A stretch of DNA of 64,000 nucleotides from Trochalopteron elliotii (GCA_024734555.1 JANPWX010020190.1:62001-126000); one strand, 5' to 3'. Shown: positions 1 through 14,300, numbered from the stretch's first letter. Program-made: numbers and translations. Notes: a model not told the origin generated them from the letters alone.

Positions 1-3000
1 ACTGGTTACAACAGAATCAACACCAAATGACCATTCACTGAAAAATTTAAAATTTTTGTGCTATAATTTAGATGATGATATAATTAAAGTACAAAATAAT
101 GAATAACCATGAAAGTTTATATTAAACAGGAAACTTTCAAACTCCTACCCTAGTTAGGAAGCTAAATAAATAAACTAATAAATAGTAGTGTTAATATTGA
201 TAAAATCAATACATGAAAGTAGTAGTGGAAGATTTTTTAAGAATGCCAAAATTAACTAAGTCCTTAAGTCATGTTTTCACAAAAAAGTTGCCTGATTACT
301 CTAAATTATAATTTCAGAACTTCAAATTTTTTCAAGGTCTGATACTCTTTACTACAAGCACAAATTCTGATTAATGCTTTGCAAATATTTGTATGCTGAA
401 ATAATCCTAAATCAATGTCTTTTATAGGACAAAATTCCAGCTCTTGGAGTCTGATTTTCCGCTATTTTTATCAATATTTGTGCTCAGGCATTAAAAAATA
501 ATATATCTACTCCCTACACAACCTCATGCAAAACCTATTAATTTTTCATTCTCTATCCAAAACGAGACTGTTTCAGAGCTTGATTCTGCTATCTGAGTCT
601 TTGTTCACTTTTCAGCTAGTCTGTAAACGATAGTGTGGAGAAGCCCCATCTTCTGTTTAAACATAATCACTGAAGGATGGAACAACTACTTAAACTAAAC
701 TATCTGTAACTTCTGGGCTACCCACATTTGGTCTTTAGGAAGTGACTATCAGATAAAGTTTTCCATTATTATGTTTTGGTGGTAGTGATATGTTATACAT
801 AGACATTGTTAAGTAACTCTTCCCTATATTAAGACAGAATATTTATAATTCATTGTATTGAACAGCACAACACCTTTTGTTTGTATCTAAGAAAAACACA
901 TGAATTATTTTTTATGCAATAACTCTGTAAATAATATGTTTTAAATAGGTATTTGACTGCAAAATGGTGTTTCACATGATGTAAATAATGTTTTCTTAAC
1001 ATTTTCCATAAGGCATTAAAATTCTTATTTTAACAGTCCATAAATTCTCATACTTCTGGCAGATTCCTTCTCCTATGTCTACATTCACTCCCTTCACCTG
1101 GTAGTCAAAGATTAAGGCATTTCCACTTTTGCTCAATTTTGAGATTTGTTTTCTGGTTTTAAAGCACATTTTCTTACTGTGTTTTCATATTGGAAGGTTC
1201 TAAACACTTTACATATCTAGAATTTTATTTCAGTTATCAGTATTCCATTCAGAATTATATTTTACTTCAGCTTCTGGACGATATTTTCTAATTCATTCAA
1301 ATTGCAATTCTAAAAGTTGCTACATAGCTATTCAGCTACTTCTAATGTATAAACATACTGTAAGAGAAGAAGAAACTAATCACAATTATACTCCAGAAGT
1401 TTCAACAAAGTCCAATAAAGGAAATAACACAATCTCCTTCCATATGTACTAGCATAGTTGAGGAATACCTTTACCATTTTGTGGAAGCACTCTGGTATAA
1501 TGCTGAATGGCTTCTAGTCCAGGAATGAATAAGAAAGAAAATTCCTTGCACAATTTTTCACTGGTATATTAATAAATAAAAAACCCCAAACATACAAGGT
1601 ATTTATAAAATCATATTTTTACAGCAGGAATAGCAAAAAAAAATGCGTCATTTGAAGTCCTTTTTAATTGCCAACCATCTTAACTTTGAAGACTGTCCCT
1701 TTGTGATGCAATTAGCACCTTGTTTCACAGCAGCCCTGGAAAGACCAGAACTACATAGCTATATCATAATATATAGCTAAATCAAAAGAACTCGAGTATT
1801 TTCCTGATTGTGGGATATTTAGTAAAAGGTGTTATCACACAGCAGTCTTTTCTCCTAGAAGCAGTATTTATTTTTGTCAAATTGATAGGATATTTTATAT
1901 CTTTGAGCCTTCTAGCCATCTGTGAAACTTGGCAAGGACTGGCCAATGGTTTAAAAAGTTGTTTGCAATGGAGGAGGGCAGGATAACAGATAGACATACA
2001 GACAGTATGTATTATTAGATTAGGTGTTAGACCATATCTGAATTAGATCATGTGTTTTAGCAATGATTTTATTTCTTGAGACTTTTCCATGTCTGTTAGG
2101 AATCATCTCCATATGCCAATAAAAAGTAATTTTAACTAAAATATAGATTCATTTCTTGCATCTGAGTGTCATCGTGTATGTGGTTCCCCTCCTTAAAGAA
2201 GCTCAAAATAAAAGCAGTAAAAGGAATCTAATAGTATTAAATTATCTCAGCTCAGGTATCAACCAAACATATGGAGCATGCAGCCATATCTGAATCAAAA
2301 TTAAGGTTAGCTCTCTTGGATGCATTCCCTTTACTGATAAAACACCCTCCTGTGCACAACTAACTACGTCTGATTATTACTAGTGCAAAATAATCAAACT
2401 GTTGCAACACTCAATGAGCACCACGGATGTCTGGTACCTAAAGCAGTTGGTTACCTATCCAGTAAAGGACCTAATTATGATCTTTATTATGCACAAGCTG
2501 CTTCTAATAAGTGACATTTGGAAGTGGGATTACCTAGGAAATATATATTCAGGTCCTTGCCCAGAAGCAGATTCTGCTGGTAGAAGAAACATCTGAAATC
2601 GTGTTTTAATACTGCAAAATAGTCAAACAACTGATAATACTATCTGCCTCACGTTGTTCATTAGCCAGTACAAACCTTACAAATTTTTTACAGTTATTTG
2701 AGTAATCAGCACACACTATCTCAAGTTATAATTATCCACTAGATATTAGAAGTTTGTCTGTTCCAGACAATTTAGTTGGTTGAATAATATTGGCCATCCT
2801 GCACAGTGAGTATTCACAAAATTTCATCAAAATACACTAAGAAAAAGTCTGTTCTTTAATTTCTGGGAAAAAATGTAAGAACATAGTATAATGGGATTGC
2901 CATTTTTCTGTTTCTTGGGAGTAACATATGTGTGACACGATATTACTGACAGCACTTTTATTTTTTACTAGGAAAGAAATCATAAAAGTATAAATGGAAT

Positions 3001-3691
3001 AATATAAAAGTTACTAAGGAATAGGAAGGGTTAAGTATGTAAGGTGCTCCTCATAATTCCAGTCTATACAAAGATGCTCAACTCAGTGACTTGGTATGCC
3101 TAAGAGAAGTCAGCATCAAGAGAGCAAGAAAAAGAGGAAGAAAGACAATTCATACTGTATGGTTAGTCCAATAGTTCAGGTGCATAACCCCAATACAGAT
3201 TTACACACACAGCTTTAGTCTAATAAACTTTTTATGAACTATGGAAAAGGAAAAGCAGTGTTATAAAAGAAAATAGGTTTTTAAAGGGTGTCAGGATATG
3301 CCCAGCCTTCAATATTTCTCAATACAAAGATATGTTGAATCCCAGGATTCTGTAGGGGTCAGGAACACTGACTTCAGCTAGCATTTGGAAAAGGCATTAA
3401 ACTTCCCTCTCAAACGCCATTTCAACAATATTTTCTATCTACTCTCAATGAGAAAATATTCTTTGAAATAAACATTGTACAGGGTCATATATAAAAAAAT
3501 TGCAGAAATAGCAACTGCAGCAGAGCTCAGTTAATAAATTGGATGTTCCTCACACTGTAAATGATTTTAAGTTTACACTTTCATTTTCCACCTCTGAAAA
3601 CTGACATAATTTGCAAACTTTATCTGCCAGAGAGCCTGTGATGCAACTCTTTTCATATAGCAGCATTTGTCACAATCACAAGCTTTTCAGG
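1..3691. other. AT-rich non-coding DNA, no gene recognised
   Basis: Read on both strands, this stretch has only short open frames (up to about 70 codons) with no recognisable domain and no convincing splice-flanked exon. Base composition is strongly AT-rich. No CR1 tail, LTR or tRNA-like element was recognised. It is most simply intergenic or deep intronic sequence. Confidence 0.6.
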
Positions 3692-3757
3692 CAAAAAAAA
3701 AACCAAAAAAAACCAAAAAAAACCACCAAAAACACAACCCACCAACAAAAAACAAAC
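3692..3757. repeat. A-rich/ACC low-complexity tract
   Basis: Runs of eight to ten A are separated by CC, followed by AC-rich sequence. No transposon sequence was recognised immediately upstream, so it is called low complexity rather than a LINE tail. Confidence 0.75.
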
Positions 3758-4039
3758 TCCAGTTTGTGTGACAAATAGCAGGATATTTCATGTGAAAAAT
3801 GTTTTGCAAATCACTTCCTTCCTAGATTTGATGACTCATAGGACACAACACAAAACCCTTTTCCCAGGCATAAGGGACATGGCAAATGGAGAAGAGCAAC
3901 TTTGAAAAGGTGCAAATTAAGTGTTTTCATTAAGATCTGCTCATCAGAAGTAGCACAGGACTAAACAGTAGCATAGATTCTGCATATCATTCAATACATA
4001 CTCAGTGTCTTTTCATAACTCACCAGTCTCTCTTTGAAG

Positions 4040-4302
4040 GTAACCAACCATAGGGCAAGAGGAAATAGGATCAGGTTGCACCAGGGGTGGTTTAGATTGG
4101 ATAGTAGCAAAAAGTTCTTCACTGAAAGGGTCATCAGACATTCTAACAGACTGCCCAGGGAAGTGGTGGAATCATCATCCCTGGAGGTATTAAACAGACC
4201 CACAGATGTGATGTTCGGGGAGATGGTTTGATGGTGGACTTGGCAGTGTTAGGGTAATGGTTGGACTCAATTATCTTGAAGGTCTTTTCCAACATAAATG
4301 GC
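4040..4302 (+). mobile_element. CR1 LINE, 3' terminal fragment, sense
   Basis: The sequence follows the well-known CR1 3' region: a 'ggcaagaggaaatagg' block, 'ttcttcactgaaagggt', 'ctgcccagggaagtggtgga', 'catccctggaggtatt', 'gtggacttggcagtg' and the terminal 'ggttggactcaattatctt...ggtcttttccaac'. CR1 is the dominant non-LTR retrotransposon of birds and usually inserts as 5'-truncated copies, as here. Only the end of the element remains, with no RT or endonuclease coding part. Point differences from the common consensus suggest an old, inactive copy. The open frames at 4034-4231 and 4257-4463 are readings of this repeat and its flank, not genes. Confidence 0.93.
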
Positions 4303-5379
4303 ACTTTGACCTTTCAAGATTTTCTGTCAGAAGTTACACATGTACCATCTGTGATATCAGAGGCAATACAATGAAAAAATATTTTCTGTTAAATAAAAAA
4401 AAAGCAAACAATTTTGCACCATTATCTCTGCTAATTCTCCCATTCGTATTACAAATTCTGTAAGCTGTCTGAAGTGGCCAACCCTTCCAGAGATATCTCT
4501 ATCCCTAGATCAGTAAAAGGCAGCCTGTTCCTTTCCTTTCACTTATATTTTCATTTTACTGCCATACTAAGAATGGCACCACTGTAAGTCATCATGCAGA
4601 CAAATACATTTTATTTTCTCTTACTCCTGATTCCATTGGCAAACATTTGTTTTCCACATCAACTATGCAGGTGATTTGGTCTCACTCATAAATTTTCTTT
4701 CAATCTCAGAAGAATTTGAATTTTGATTCATTTCATCTCTGCTGTAATTATGACAATAATATCAAGGCCAAGTGAAAACATTAACAAGAGGAAATTAATG
4801 GAATTTAAAGTTTTTGATTGCATTTTATCTACCTAGCAAAAGAAAAACTAGCAAATGATGCAATGTGGTATACAGAATTTTAATTATAAAGAAGCCAATA
4901 TTTGGCTTTCTATAAGTCATTTTACAAAGGATACGTTGGAAACTCCCAGAGTTCTTATTAGCAGTAATTTTGCTGTTTATGAATATTGACATTATAAGCC
5001 ATTCATTAGTCTCATTACTAGGAGGGTTTGGGATCAAATTACCTATAAACTTACTTAGACTGCAAAATTTTGCTAAGAATTTTGCATGAATTAATTCAAA
5101 GTGGTGTCTTTCACAGCTTTATAAAAGAAATTATCTTCTTTCTTAGCTCCATTAAAACATATTTACTGAGTTATGGACTCCACAGCATGAAAAATTTAAC
5201 TGATTGAGTGAGTTCAAATTACTAACTATTGATTTCTCTTGACTTTGAAAACATGGTGACATCTGTGGGCAGACATTTCCAGCTGGGTAATATTTAAAGT
5301 GGCCCTGGAAAAGGAAAGACAAAACCCTCTAATATCGCATCCCTGTTACAGCTATGTCATTGTGTTGCCAGTAACATTG
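4303..5379. other. AT-rich spacer between two CR1 copies, nothing recognised
   Basis: No repeat family, long open frame or RNA gene could be identified on either strand. Confidence 0.55.
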
Positions 5380-5895
5380 AAGGAGGTGATCCTTTCTTGC
5401 TACAGAACACTGGAGTGACCACACCTGGACTCCTGGGTCCAATTCTGGGCTCCCAAGAGAGACATGGACATATTGGAGACAGTTCAACAAATGACCAAGA
5501 TGGTGAAGGGACTGGAGCATCTTTCCTACAAAGAAAAAGATGAGAAAACTGGAAGTGTTCAGCTTAGAGAAGAAAATGCTCAGATTGGATTTTACCAAGG
5601 AGTGTAAACATTTGAAGGAAAAGAAAGAATACGAGGGAAACAGACTAATCTGAGTGCTGCCCTGTGACTGGGCAAGAGGCAACAAACCGAAAAATAGGAA
5701 ATTCCAAATTAGCACAAGAAAACACGTCTTCACTGCAGTAAGGCAGGCTGTCCAGTGAGGCCATAAAGCCTTCTTCTGTGGAAATATGCAACAACCATGT
5801 TCCTCGGCAAGATGCTGTAGCTAATAATGCTTGAGCTGGGGGAGCACACTAGACGATCTCAAGAGGTCCTTTCCAACCCACATGATTCTTTGACT
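5380..5895 (+). mobile_element. CR1 LINE, 3' fragment, sense
   Basis: The copy starts within the part of CR1 that reads '...gtgaccacacctggactcctgggtccaattctgggct'. It continues through 'atggacatattggagac', 'gaccaagatggtgaagggactggagcat', 'ggcaagaggcaacaaac' and 'acacgtcttcactgcagt', and ends in the typical 'gacgatctcaagaggtcctttccaaccc' followed by 'atgattctttgact'. It is about twice as long as the copy at 4.0 kb and in the same orientation, but carries different subfamily-like wording, so the two are separate insertions. The 134-codon frame on the opposite strand (5329-5733) is an antisense reading of this repeat and not a gene. Confidence 0.92.
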
Positions 5896-8283
5896 CCCTA
5901 AATTTAAAAGGTCTTCTATCAAAGGTAACCATAACCACACTAGGAATTATATTTAAATAACAAATTGTCTAAAGAACTATGAGACACAGCAATTCCAACA
6001 AAGGCTTTTTAATTTTAATTCCATCAATACATTCCCTCTCCATACTAACAAAGGCCTGTAGTGGAGTAAAAGAAAATAGTCTTAAAATTTCTTCAGTACA
6101 ATCAGAATCCAGGTGAGATTTCTCTAAGCTTGGTTGGCATGTGTCAGAAGTCTTTCAAGCCACACAGACAAGGTTTAGAAATATACTTCTGCACAATACT
6201 TAACTGTACCAGAGATAAAGAAAACATCAACAGCTCCTTACTGTGAGCTCCAGGCAATTAATTAGCTCGTGCCTTTGGTATAATTAGCCTGTTATACATT
6301 ACAGTGCAGTTGCACTAAGACTGAAGTATACTCTCCCAGCCTAACAGAAAAGGGATAATCATTCGGATAAACCTGACTCTTCAGACAAAAAGCATTCCTG
6401 AGGTAAAATAAAGCCTACAGCCCCAAGGAATCTGTACCTTTGAGAATTTGACTTAAAATTGTCCCCGTATAATCTCCTAGATTTCACGCTCACACTTGCA
6501 GCTCTACTCCCACTTCTCTAGAGGACAACCTAGATTTCATTTTGATCAAGTGACTATAAAATCGGATCTATAGTTTGGGCAGTAAGAGTAAGTGATACAA
6601 CAGAAGAGAACAACATTTAAAATAAAGTGGGCGAACAGTGAAGATGGTGAGAATTGTGGCTAGATATGTCTGAGATCTTTTGTGACTAAACAAACTTTTT
6701 TTAGCATAAATATGTCTCTGTACATTGACATTTCCATATATGAAATTCCATGCAGTCGTTGACATAATTAAACACGCTTTTTGTGGTAACAATCAAAACA
6801 GACAAGAGGTTCAGAAGTTGACTCAAGGTTCTATGCAAATATTTTACTCTTGAACTGGATAAATCTAATCATCTCAGACATTTCTGATCATCAACATACC
6901 CATTGTTTTTCAATTGCAGTTTTACTAGACAGGAGGAATAAAAAGAATCCACATAATTGCCATAACTACACTTTCAATCATGTGAATCTATAATTAAAGC
7001 TGTATGTTTATGCAGTTTTTTATAAAGCCACTTCAAACAGGACCAGGTTTTCCTCTTTGGTGGGGAAGAAGAATTAATCAAGTAAAACAGACAACTTACT
7101 TAGGTTACTACTTCTACCCACACTTGCGCAAAGGTTACTTGCTGAATTATCAGAATATTGCAAGTTATGTGCTTATTTTCTGTCTTTTAATGTGTACACA
7201 AACACTGCATCTCAGACAACATTTTGTGACAAAAACAGATAAAGGATGACATGAAGTGTCAACACCTTTCCATATGGTATTTACCAAAAAAAAAAAAAGA
7301 TATGCTTTATATATATGGAAAATATATCACACATACACAGACTAGATTATTCTTCAGAACCAGCAATCAATGGGGCTGAGAAAATCTATGCACTTAACAC
7401 CTGCATGCCCTCCTAATCAGTAGTAAGTAAAAGACCTTGCTGACAACTTATAAGATAATTGAGCAATGAGAAGAATGCAAATTGTATTGAAAAATAAGTT
7501 TTAAGGCACAATAAAACATGTTTCAAAAGTCAAAACATGTAAACAAAGGTAGAGTGATTACAGAGATGACTTTGAACATTGGGTATAGACTGCATCATTT
7601 TGCAGAAACTGACCTCAGAGCACAAAGTTCTAATCTTAGTTTGTACATTAAAATACAACTTTTTTTAAAAAAATCTTATTGTTTATCTAAACTTAAAATC
7701 ATACTGTTTGCAACTTTAAAAGAAAAAAAGGCTTCAGACATATGAACACATGATTGCCCTTTTGAGAAGATGAAGTCAATTGTGAAACTGTTAATGTATT
7801 CTGTAAATTAGGTAAGAATGTGCTAACAAGCCACACAAGTGGTTAAAAGGCAACAGTTTGAATTTAGATAGACATCCTTCCCAAACGCCAACTGTAAATC
7901 ACCTCAGGACATAATGTTTTTCACTCAGAAAATTAAAGCCAGGTGCATTTTTGAAACGTTTGTCTTTGGCTGTAGAGCGCGTAATTTGAAAAAACAGTAT
8001 TTATGACCTACGCTCAAGCAGAGAGGTAGAAAACATCATAAACCATCACAATTCACAGTAATACATATCAAACACCTGATGAACTTCATTTCATAAATTC
8101 TGACTGCTTTTCTTTCAATATTCTGTTCATTTACGCGATGGAGTAAATCCATACAATGGGTAAACACACCATAAGATTACAGAAGTGTTGACATATTCTA
8201 CTGAATTGCATCACAGCTGCATGACACCAACACCTGAGAGTGCTAAGCCAGGTGTTTGCCTCCTGTATCTCAGGCTCATCTGA
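5896..8283. other. AT-rich non-coding DNA with a 13-A run
   Basis: There is a poly-A run at 7286-7298 followed by a short TA-rich patch. Otherwise no repeat family, RNA gene or supported exon was recognised. Confidence 0.55.
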
Positions 8284-8327
8284 AATATATATACATATAC
8301 ATATATACACACACACATATATATATC
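8284..8327. repeat. (TA)n/(CA)n microsatellite
   Basis: Alternating purine-pyrimidine sequence of TATA, TACA and CACA units, about 44 bp, imperfect. Confidence 0.85.
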
Positions 8328-11300
8328 CATCAGATTTACCCTCCCTTTAACACAATGGAAAAAATCTACATGAAATAAAAAATCTGTAAGAATGTCCACA
8401 GCCAACATAATTCATAATTCATAGTCTTTATTAACCCATAAGTTAAGATCTGCTGACAATCTATCTGTGACATGAAATGCACCTCTGATTTGCAAATCAA
8501 AATGTTGCATTCTGTATTAAAAGGTGAAATCTGTTATTTAGATGTATCTAACACATTTAGTATTAAATTAGCCTTCTTTATTATCCTAATGAGAAATTTT
8601 CTAAATTTTTAAAACAGTGGTGAGTGCTAGTTACTCAAAAATATAATTTGAAGGCTTTTGAAAACAGAAAAAAGAAATTCAAATGGTTGGCCTAAATCTC
8701 CCAGTTCTAGATTCTTTCTAACACATTTCAAAGAGTGCAATGGTTTGACTAACCAGCACAATAAAGGAGAAGATATTTAAATGAAGAATTATCCTTGTAA
8801 TAGTGAAATGTGTAATCAGATGATTTATCATTAATAAAAAAATATTATTTTTTAAACCATTAAGAGTTATTTGGGGGATATTTTCGTGGTTTTGCTTTTG
8901 TTAAACAAAAAGTGTTTCATGGAGTTACGAGAAAATAAATCATACATTGCCATTTCCCCTGGAAGTGCCTTGCACAGGAAGTCCTAAAACCTACTCTAAG
9001 ACTGTAAGTAAAATCCTACAATGTCATACCAAAATTTTATTCCCTCTGACATAGGGTATTTATGATACAACAAAAATAAATCAGAAATATACTGCAGCCA
9101 AACCCTGAAATAATTACTGATTTTAAAATACTACAAAAAGAATTGTTCCATGAATTAAATTGCTTTTATGCAGCAGTGTGAGAATACAACATTTTTCTCC
9201 CTTTCTTTTTTTGATTACTTTGCTGCTCTCACTGACACAGTATAATACATACTATATTAATGACCTAACCAAGAAAAATTTTCGAGATTATTAGTTACTT
9301 TCCGATTTTTTACTTCTCTTTTTTTGCTCCTTACACAGCATTAAGTTTCAAGAATTTGGGGAGTTTGAATTGCCTTCAGTGCTAACCTTAATCGAGACAT
9401 TTGTTTTTCTTCAAAATATCCTATATCACAAGATAAGTGAAGTGTAGCCAGGACAACTTATGTCCTAATGTAGTGAGTCACATTCCTTTCTCTTGTCCAA
9501 TTTAACCAAAATTTAAGACAATGGAAGTGGATATTTTTTTAAACATTCAAAGATTCTACAGAAATGCAAAAACCTCTTCCTATGTCCTGAGTACTCACAA
9601 AGTTGTTGCATGTTTTACACATACTTGGGTAGCCTCTTAACAATAACTGCAAGACTTTTTTCCCCCGTTAACATTTTCAAACAGATTCTGAAAGCAGTCT
9701 ACGTGAAAGAAGTCTTTTACCTTTGAAAACTCTAGAGAGATCCCTCCTTGTGTTAATCTGCAATCCTGAGCCAGGGCAACACACTGGACAAAACCAGATT
9801 TCTTCTTTTTTGGTTTTACTTTTTCAAATAAAACCAAAACACAACAAAACCAACAAACCAGTAACAATGAAATTAATTATAAACATTATACTTGCAAAAG
9901 AAAACTTGACCTCTTTACGATAAGGCAAAATCTGAACTACAGCTGACTTGCTTTAGGCTCCTCTTACATCACTGGTTGTATTTCTCAGACAAAAGCCTGT
10001 CGCTGCACAAGCACTGCTCGTTTTCATAGCCAAACTGTATTTTGGACCTAGGTCCAACAATTGGACTTAGGTCCAATTCTTTCTCTTTCAATATGCACTC
10101 TTGAAGATTGCTTCTAACCTATCCAGAAGACATGCTTGACATCTTGACATCCTTCACTCTTTGGCATTCCTTTAAGCATCGTTTCACCTCTTCAGATGTG
10201 ATTTTGTTAGACAAGGTTATTCTATAATAATAATCAGTCACTTCAGGATTTGTGACAATAGAAAGGGAAAAGAAAAGCCTTTCTTCTAAAAGATATAACA
10301 ACAAAAAGATCTCCCATGGAGGAAAAAAAAAAAGCAAGATTAAAAAAAATTATTTTTTTCCACAAGTTTTAGTTGCTAAACCACCTATAGTCAAGAAACC
10401 ATCCATTTGAGAAGAAAATATGACCTTCCACTCTGTGCCTTTTATCTTGGTCGTGCTTTGTGAGTATTTTTATAGATCTAACAACTGAACCTTTCCATTT
10501 CGTGTCAACTTTGTCACATATATTGTAAGAAAAGAAGCTACAACATTGAATCTTGGATGCTCTTTTAGCCTTTGTCACCTACTCGCCAGCAGGTTACCCA
10601 ATTCTGATTCTCTACAGGTTTATCTGGATGCCCAGCATTACAGACTGACTTATCCCACCACTGGAACAGAATTAGATACACTACATAAAGTTAAGAATCC
10701 GTGAAAGTAGAGATCAATGCCTAGATCCTTCTCCCTTTATGATTTTCAGTAAGTCTCTAACACTAAACAAGTATGATCAGTAATCACTTTTACAAAGGAA
10801 ATCTCTGAGATCTCTGGAAGGAAACTAAACTTCATCTGTATAGTAAACTTTCTTTGATTACAGTGTTTGTTAAATATTTGTGTTCTGAAAAACTGTAACC
10901 TGAGAGCAAACATAAACATTGCTGTAGCTAACCAAGGCATAAAATAGATCTGAGCCAGGAAAGGAATCTATGATTTTATCAGATTCAACCAGTTACCTGT
11001 ATCTACTGTTAAAATAAATGAAAGTGTAATAGTCTCTAAAAAGTGCACTTTTTTAAGCTATAACCTTTTGTTTTTCCTTTCCTTTAATAACTAGACTGGT
11101 ATATCTAGCTACAAAAACTTTTTCATTATTTAATGGATCAGCTCTAGACGCATTAGAACATGGGAACTATGCCTACAAATTTAGTAAATGTAATTTAAAG
11201 GATTCTTAGAATTATTAAAAATAACTCTAATACAGTGAGATAAAGACACTATAGCACCTGTGTCTTTCCACACTTTTTTTTTGTGAGAGTTTATCAGAAA

Positions 11301-14300
11301 GTCAGCCTTTATATGAGCACATACAAGCATATGTCCACCTAGGTATACAGCCCCTTTTATCTTCCAAAGTAAGATGGCATTTCTGAAAGACATGACAAAG
11401 AACATTTAACCCTATTGTCACCACAGGAGCAGTGGAAGCAACCATGATCAATGCCTCATAACTCCCAAGGTAATATTTGGCTACATATTTGTTTGAGGAG
11501 AAGAAAAAGACTCAAATAAAATTATTTCAACTCCACTGTTACCTACAGACACAACAATGACTTTTGAAAGTGATGATGCACAATTTCAAGTAACACTAGG
11601 AACTAACATAAAAAATTTAAAAAAAAATCTGAAGAGAGATTTCTGCCCATGTTCTCAAGCTATTTCCAAGTTACATTCTATGCAGCTGTTTTGACTCCAT
11701 TGATGTTGCATCAGGATTTAATCAGCAAAATTTCTGGCTCATTATCTTCAGAGTTAATTTTTAGGAGACCTGTTCATTAAGTAGGGTTCTTTCTTAAGTT
11801 CTCTAAATTTATTTAAAATAAAAACTAATCTCATAATGAGGTATCACTACCCACTTGCTCATAGGATAAAAATATAATGTTACAAGGAAGAAAACTTTCA
11901 TTTGGATCCAATCACAGCAAGACAAAAAGCAAAAAAAGGAAATCTAGAAAGAAATATTTTTATCATCAAATCTATGACATATTTTGCTAGTTTTCCACCC
12001 ATCTTTTCACACTTCTAGAACTACACAGTTGTTACTAGCTTTCTTTTGGCTGACAGTGAGTTAAGTCAAAAAGAAAAAAGTTCCCATCCACAACATGCCC
12101 CAGTCGTTCATTAGCACCTTTCTTCTCATGGTGTTGCTGCCCCTCAGGTCCACTAGCTTAGCTTCATGCACAGTCAGAGCTGGTACTGACCAAAATTTTT
12201 AGTCTTTAGACTAAACTTTGTTTTTAAGTGCAAGCTATTTTACAAACACATGGTAAGGAGAGGCTACAAATGCAGCCTACTGTCAGACAGGTGGCTATAA
12301 TAATTTCTGGCAGGATGTAGTGAAGAGCAGCCAAGGTATGCTCTCAGAGCTGTAATCTTTCCACCAAACTCAGTAGCAACCAAGTGAGCATTTCAGACCA
12401 CAGCCCCAAAGTTTTGGAGACAGATGAGAGGAAGAAGTTACAGATTATCACACACAGAACACTAAACTCTTTTAGAAATTGGCTACAGCTTGAAGAAAAA
12501 AAATCTGTGTTATAGAACTAAAAAGTGAGAACAAAACTCCTCAGATTTCTATGCTACCTAGCATTTATGGAATAACCAAAACCAGTAAAAATATGAAACC
12601 ACAAGAATTCTCACAGGCATGTGGCAGCATGCAAAAAAACTATATCCTTAGAAGATAAGATTTTTCCCAGGGCTAGCTACATGAATACAATGCTACAGGA
12701 AGTAGCTGAAGTAGTGAAGCATTTACTGAACCCAGCAGCATATAAAATTCACTACGCAATTCTTCCCCTTCCTTGCTCATCTTATGGTTACAAAAGCTGA
12801 CCCCAGAGCTTATGTGTTGGGTACGTGCAAACCCTGTCTCTAGGAACCCAGTTGTTGCCAAGTCCCACAGACCCTGGGTAAAAGTTAGGCAGCGGTTCAG
12901 CCCCTTTGGATATTTATCTAACCAAGACCAATCATTAAACACAAGTAAATGCTGACTGCTACGCAAGCTAAAAATTGCTCTCCTGCAAGTAAGGAAACAG
13001 CAAATTCACCTTCTTCTTGGGCTCCAGACCCATGGTCTAGGCAGAACTATGAGCTTCCTCTCTGCTTACTTCAAATAAAATTTATTCTTTGCTCATTTCC
13101 CAAAAAATATTTCTAGAAATAAAAAAATGATATCTTATTGAGATAGCACTGGAAATATTCATTTAACATAGTCACTTTCCAGAAACTGGATTAGGAGTTG
13201 TTTGTAGTCCTGGTTCTGTACAAGAGACATAAATTTCAGATGGGAATATGAAAGACACTTGCAAAGCAATGTTACAGATGATAACTCAGTAGTTTTAACC
13301 CTTCAAGTTAGATAAAAGACAGGCTGTCATTAATTAATGCCAGAGAGATGGCATATTTCCTTTCTCCATGGTCAGCAGTCTGTAATACATTCATAAAGAT
13401 AACACACTGCTTACATGGAAAAGAAAGAAAAGGTAAAAGTGAAGCTTTTATCTCTGCCTGTATAGAATACATTCTGATTTCTATGCTGGGAAGAAAACAA
13501 AAACCTAAATTACCTTTCTCATTCAAAGAAGTAGAAAAGAAGCTAGGTGTTTCTTAGAGGCACTACAACAGCAAAAGTGATATACTGTATGTGCTGCTTC
13601 CAAGAAATAGCAACATTTGATTATTTTGAAGTACCTGGCCAGAGCTGGCAGTTGAACTCAATTGTGATTCTATCAGGTGCCAGCTAATACATTCAATATT
13701 ATTTGAGAGAGGATGAAATACAGTAGTCCATGCAAATCAGAATGGAAAGGCCTCTCACTAAGCTGAAGCTGAGCTGCCCCTTGCCCGTGAATGGGTCACG
13801 TATTGAAGATAAAAAATCTAATGCATTAAAACTAAAGGAGAAAATCAACTCAGGAAAACAATATAAAAGTCCTTTTGTTTTAAAAACAGACTCCTGCAGA
13901 ACTTAAAGCAGAAAAACATATAACATGGTATTATTCTCTTCATAGAAGATCACAAATAATTAAAAAGATTATACTAATGCAATGTCTGCATTGTTTTCTG
14001 TGTCTATCTGCAAGAGACCTATTTTCTCTACACTGTTTAGCATATGCTGGGAACAGATAATAATAAGGTTGTTTGAGATTTCTCCAAAGGTTGCACAATG
14101 CACTACACATGTAACATTTATTTAGGATTATCAAAAGCTGCAGTGAAAATTAGGAAATTATTAAACATATACAGAGATGGAGCAGTAGAGTTGGTCCTTT
14201 AGGGCAGTTGATTCTTCCTTATGCTTAATGCCAGCTAGGCCCCAACCCACTAAGAAAAGCACTACAGATTAGTATTTTCTGCCAGGCCATGCTGTAAATT

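Noticed and set aside
5329..5733. 134-codon minus-strand open frame
   Set aside because: Antisense reading of the CR1 copy at 5380-5895.
11563..11640. TGATGATG followed later by CTGA, as in a C/D-box snoRNA
   Set aside because: No terminal stem or internal C'/D' arrangement, and the spacing sequence is an A-run.
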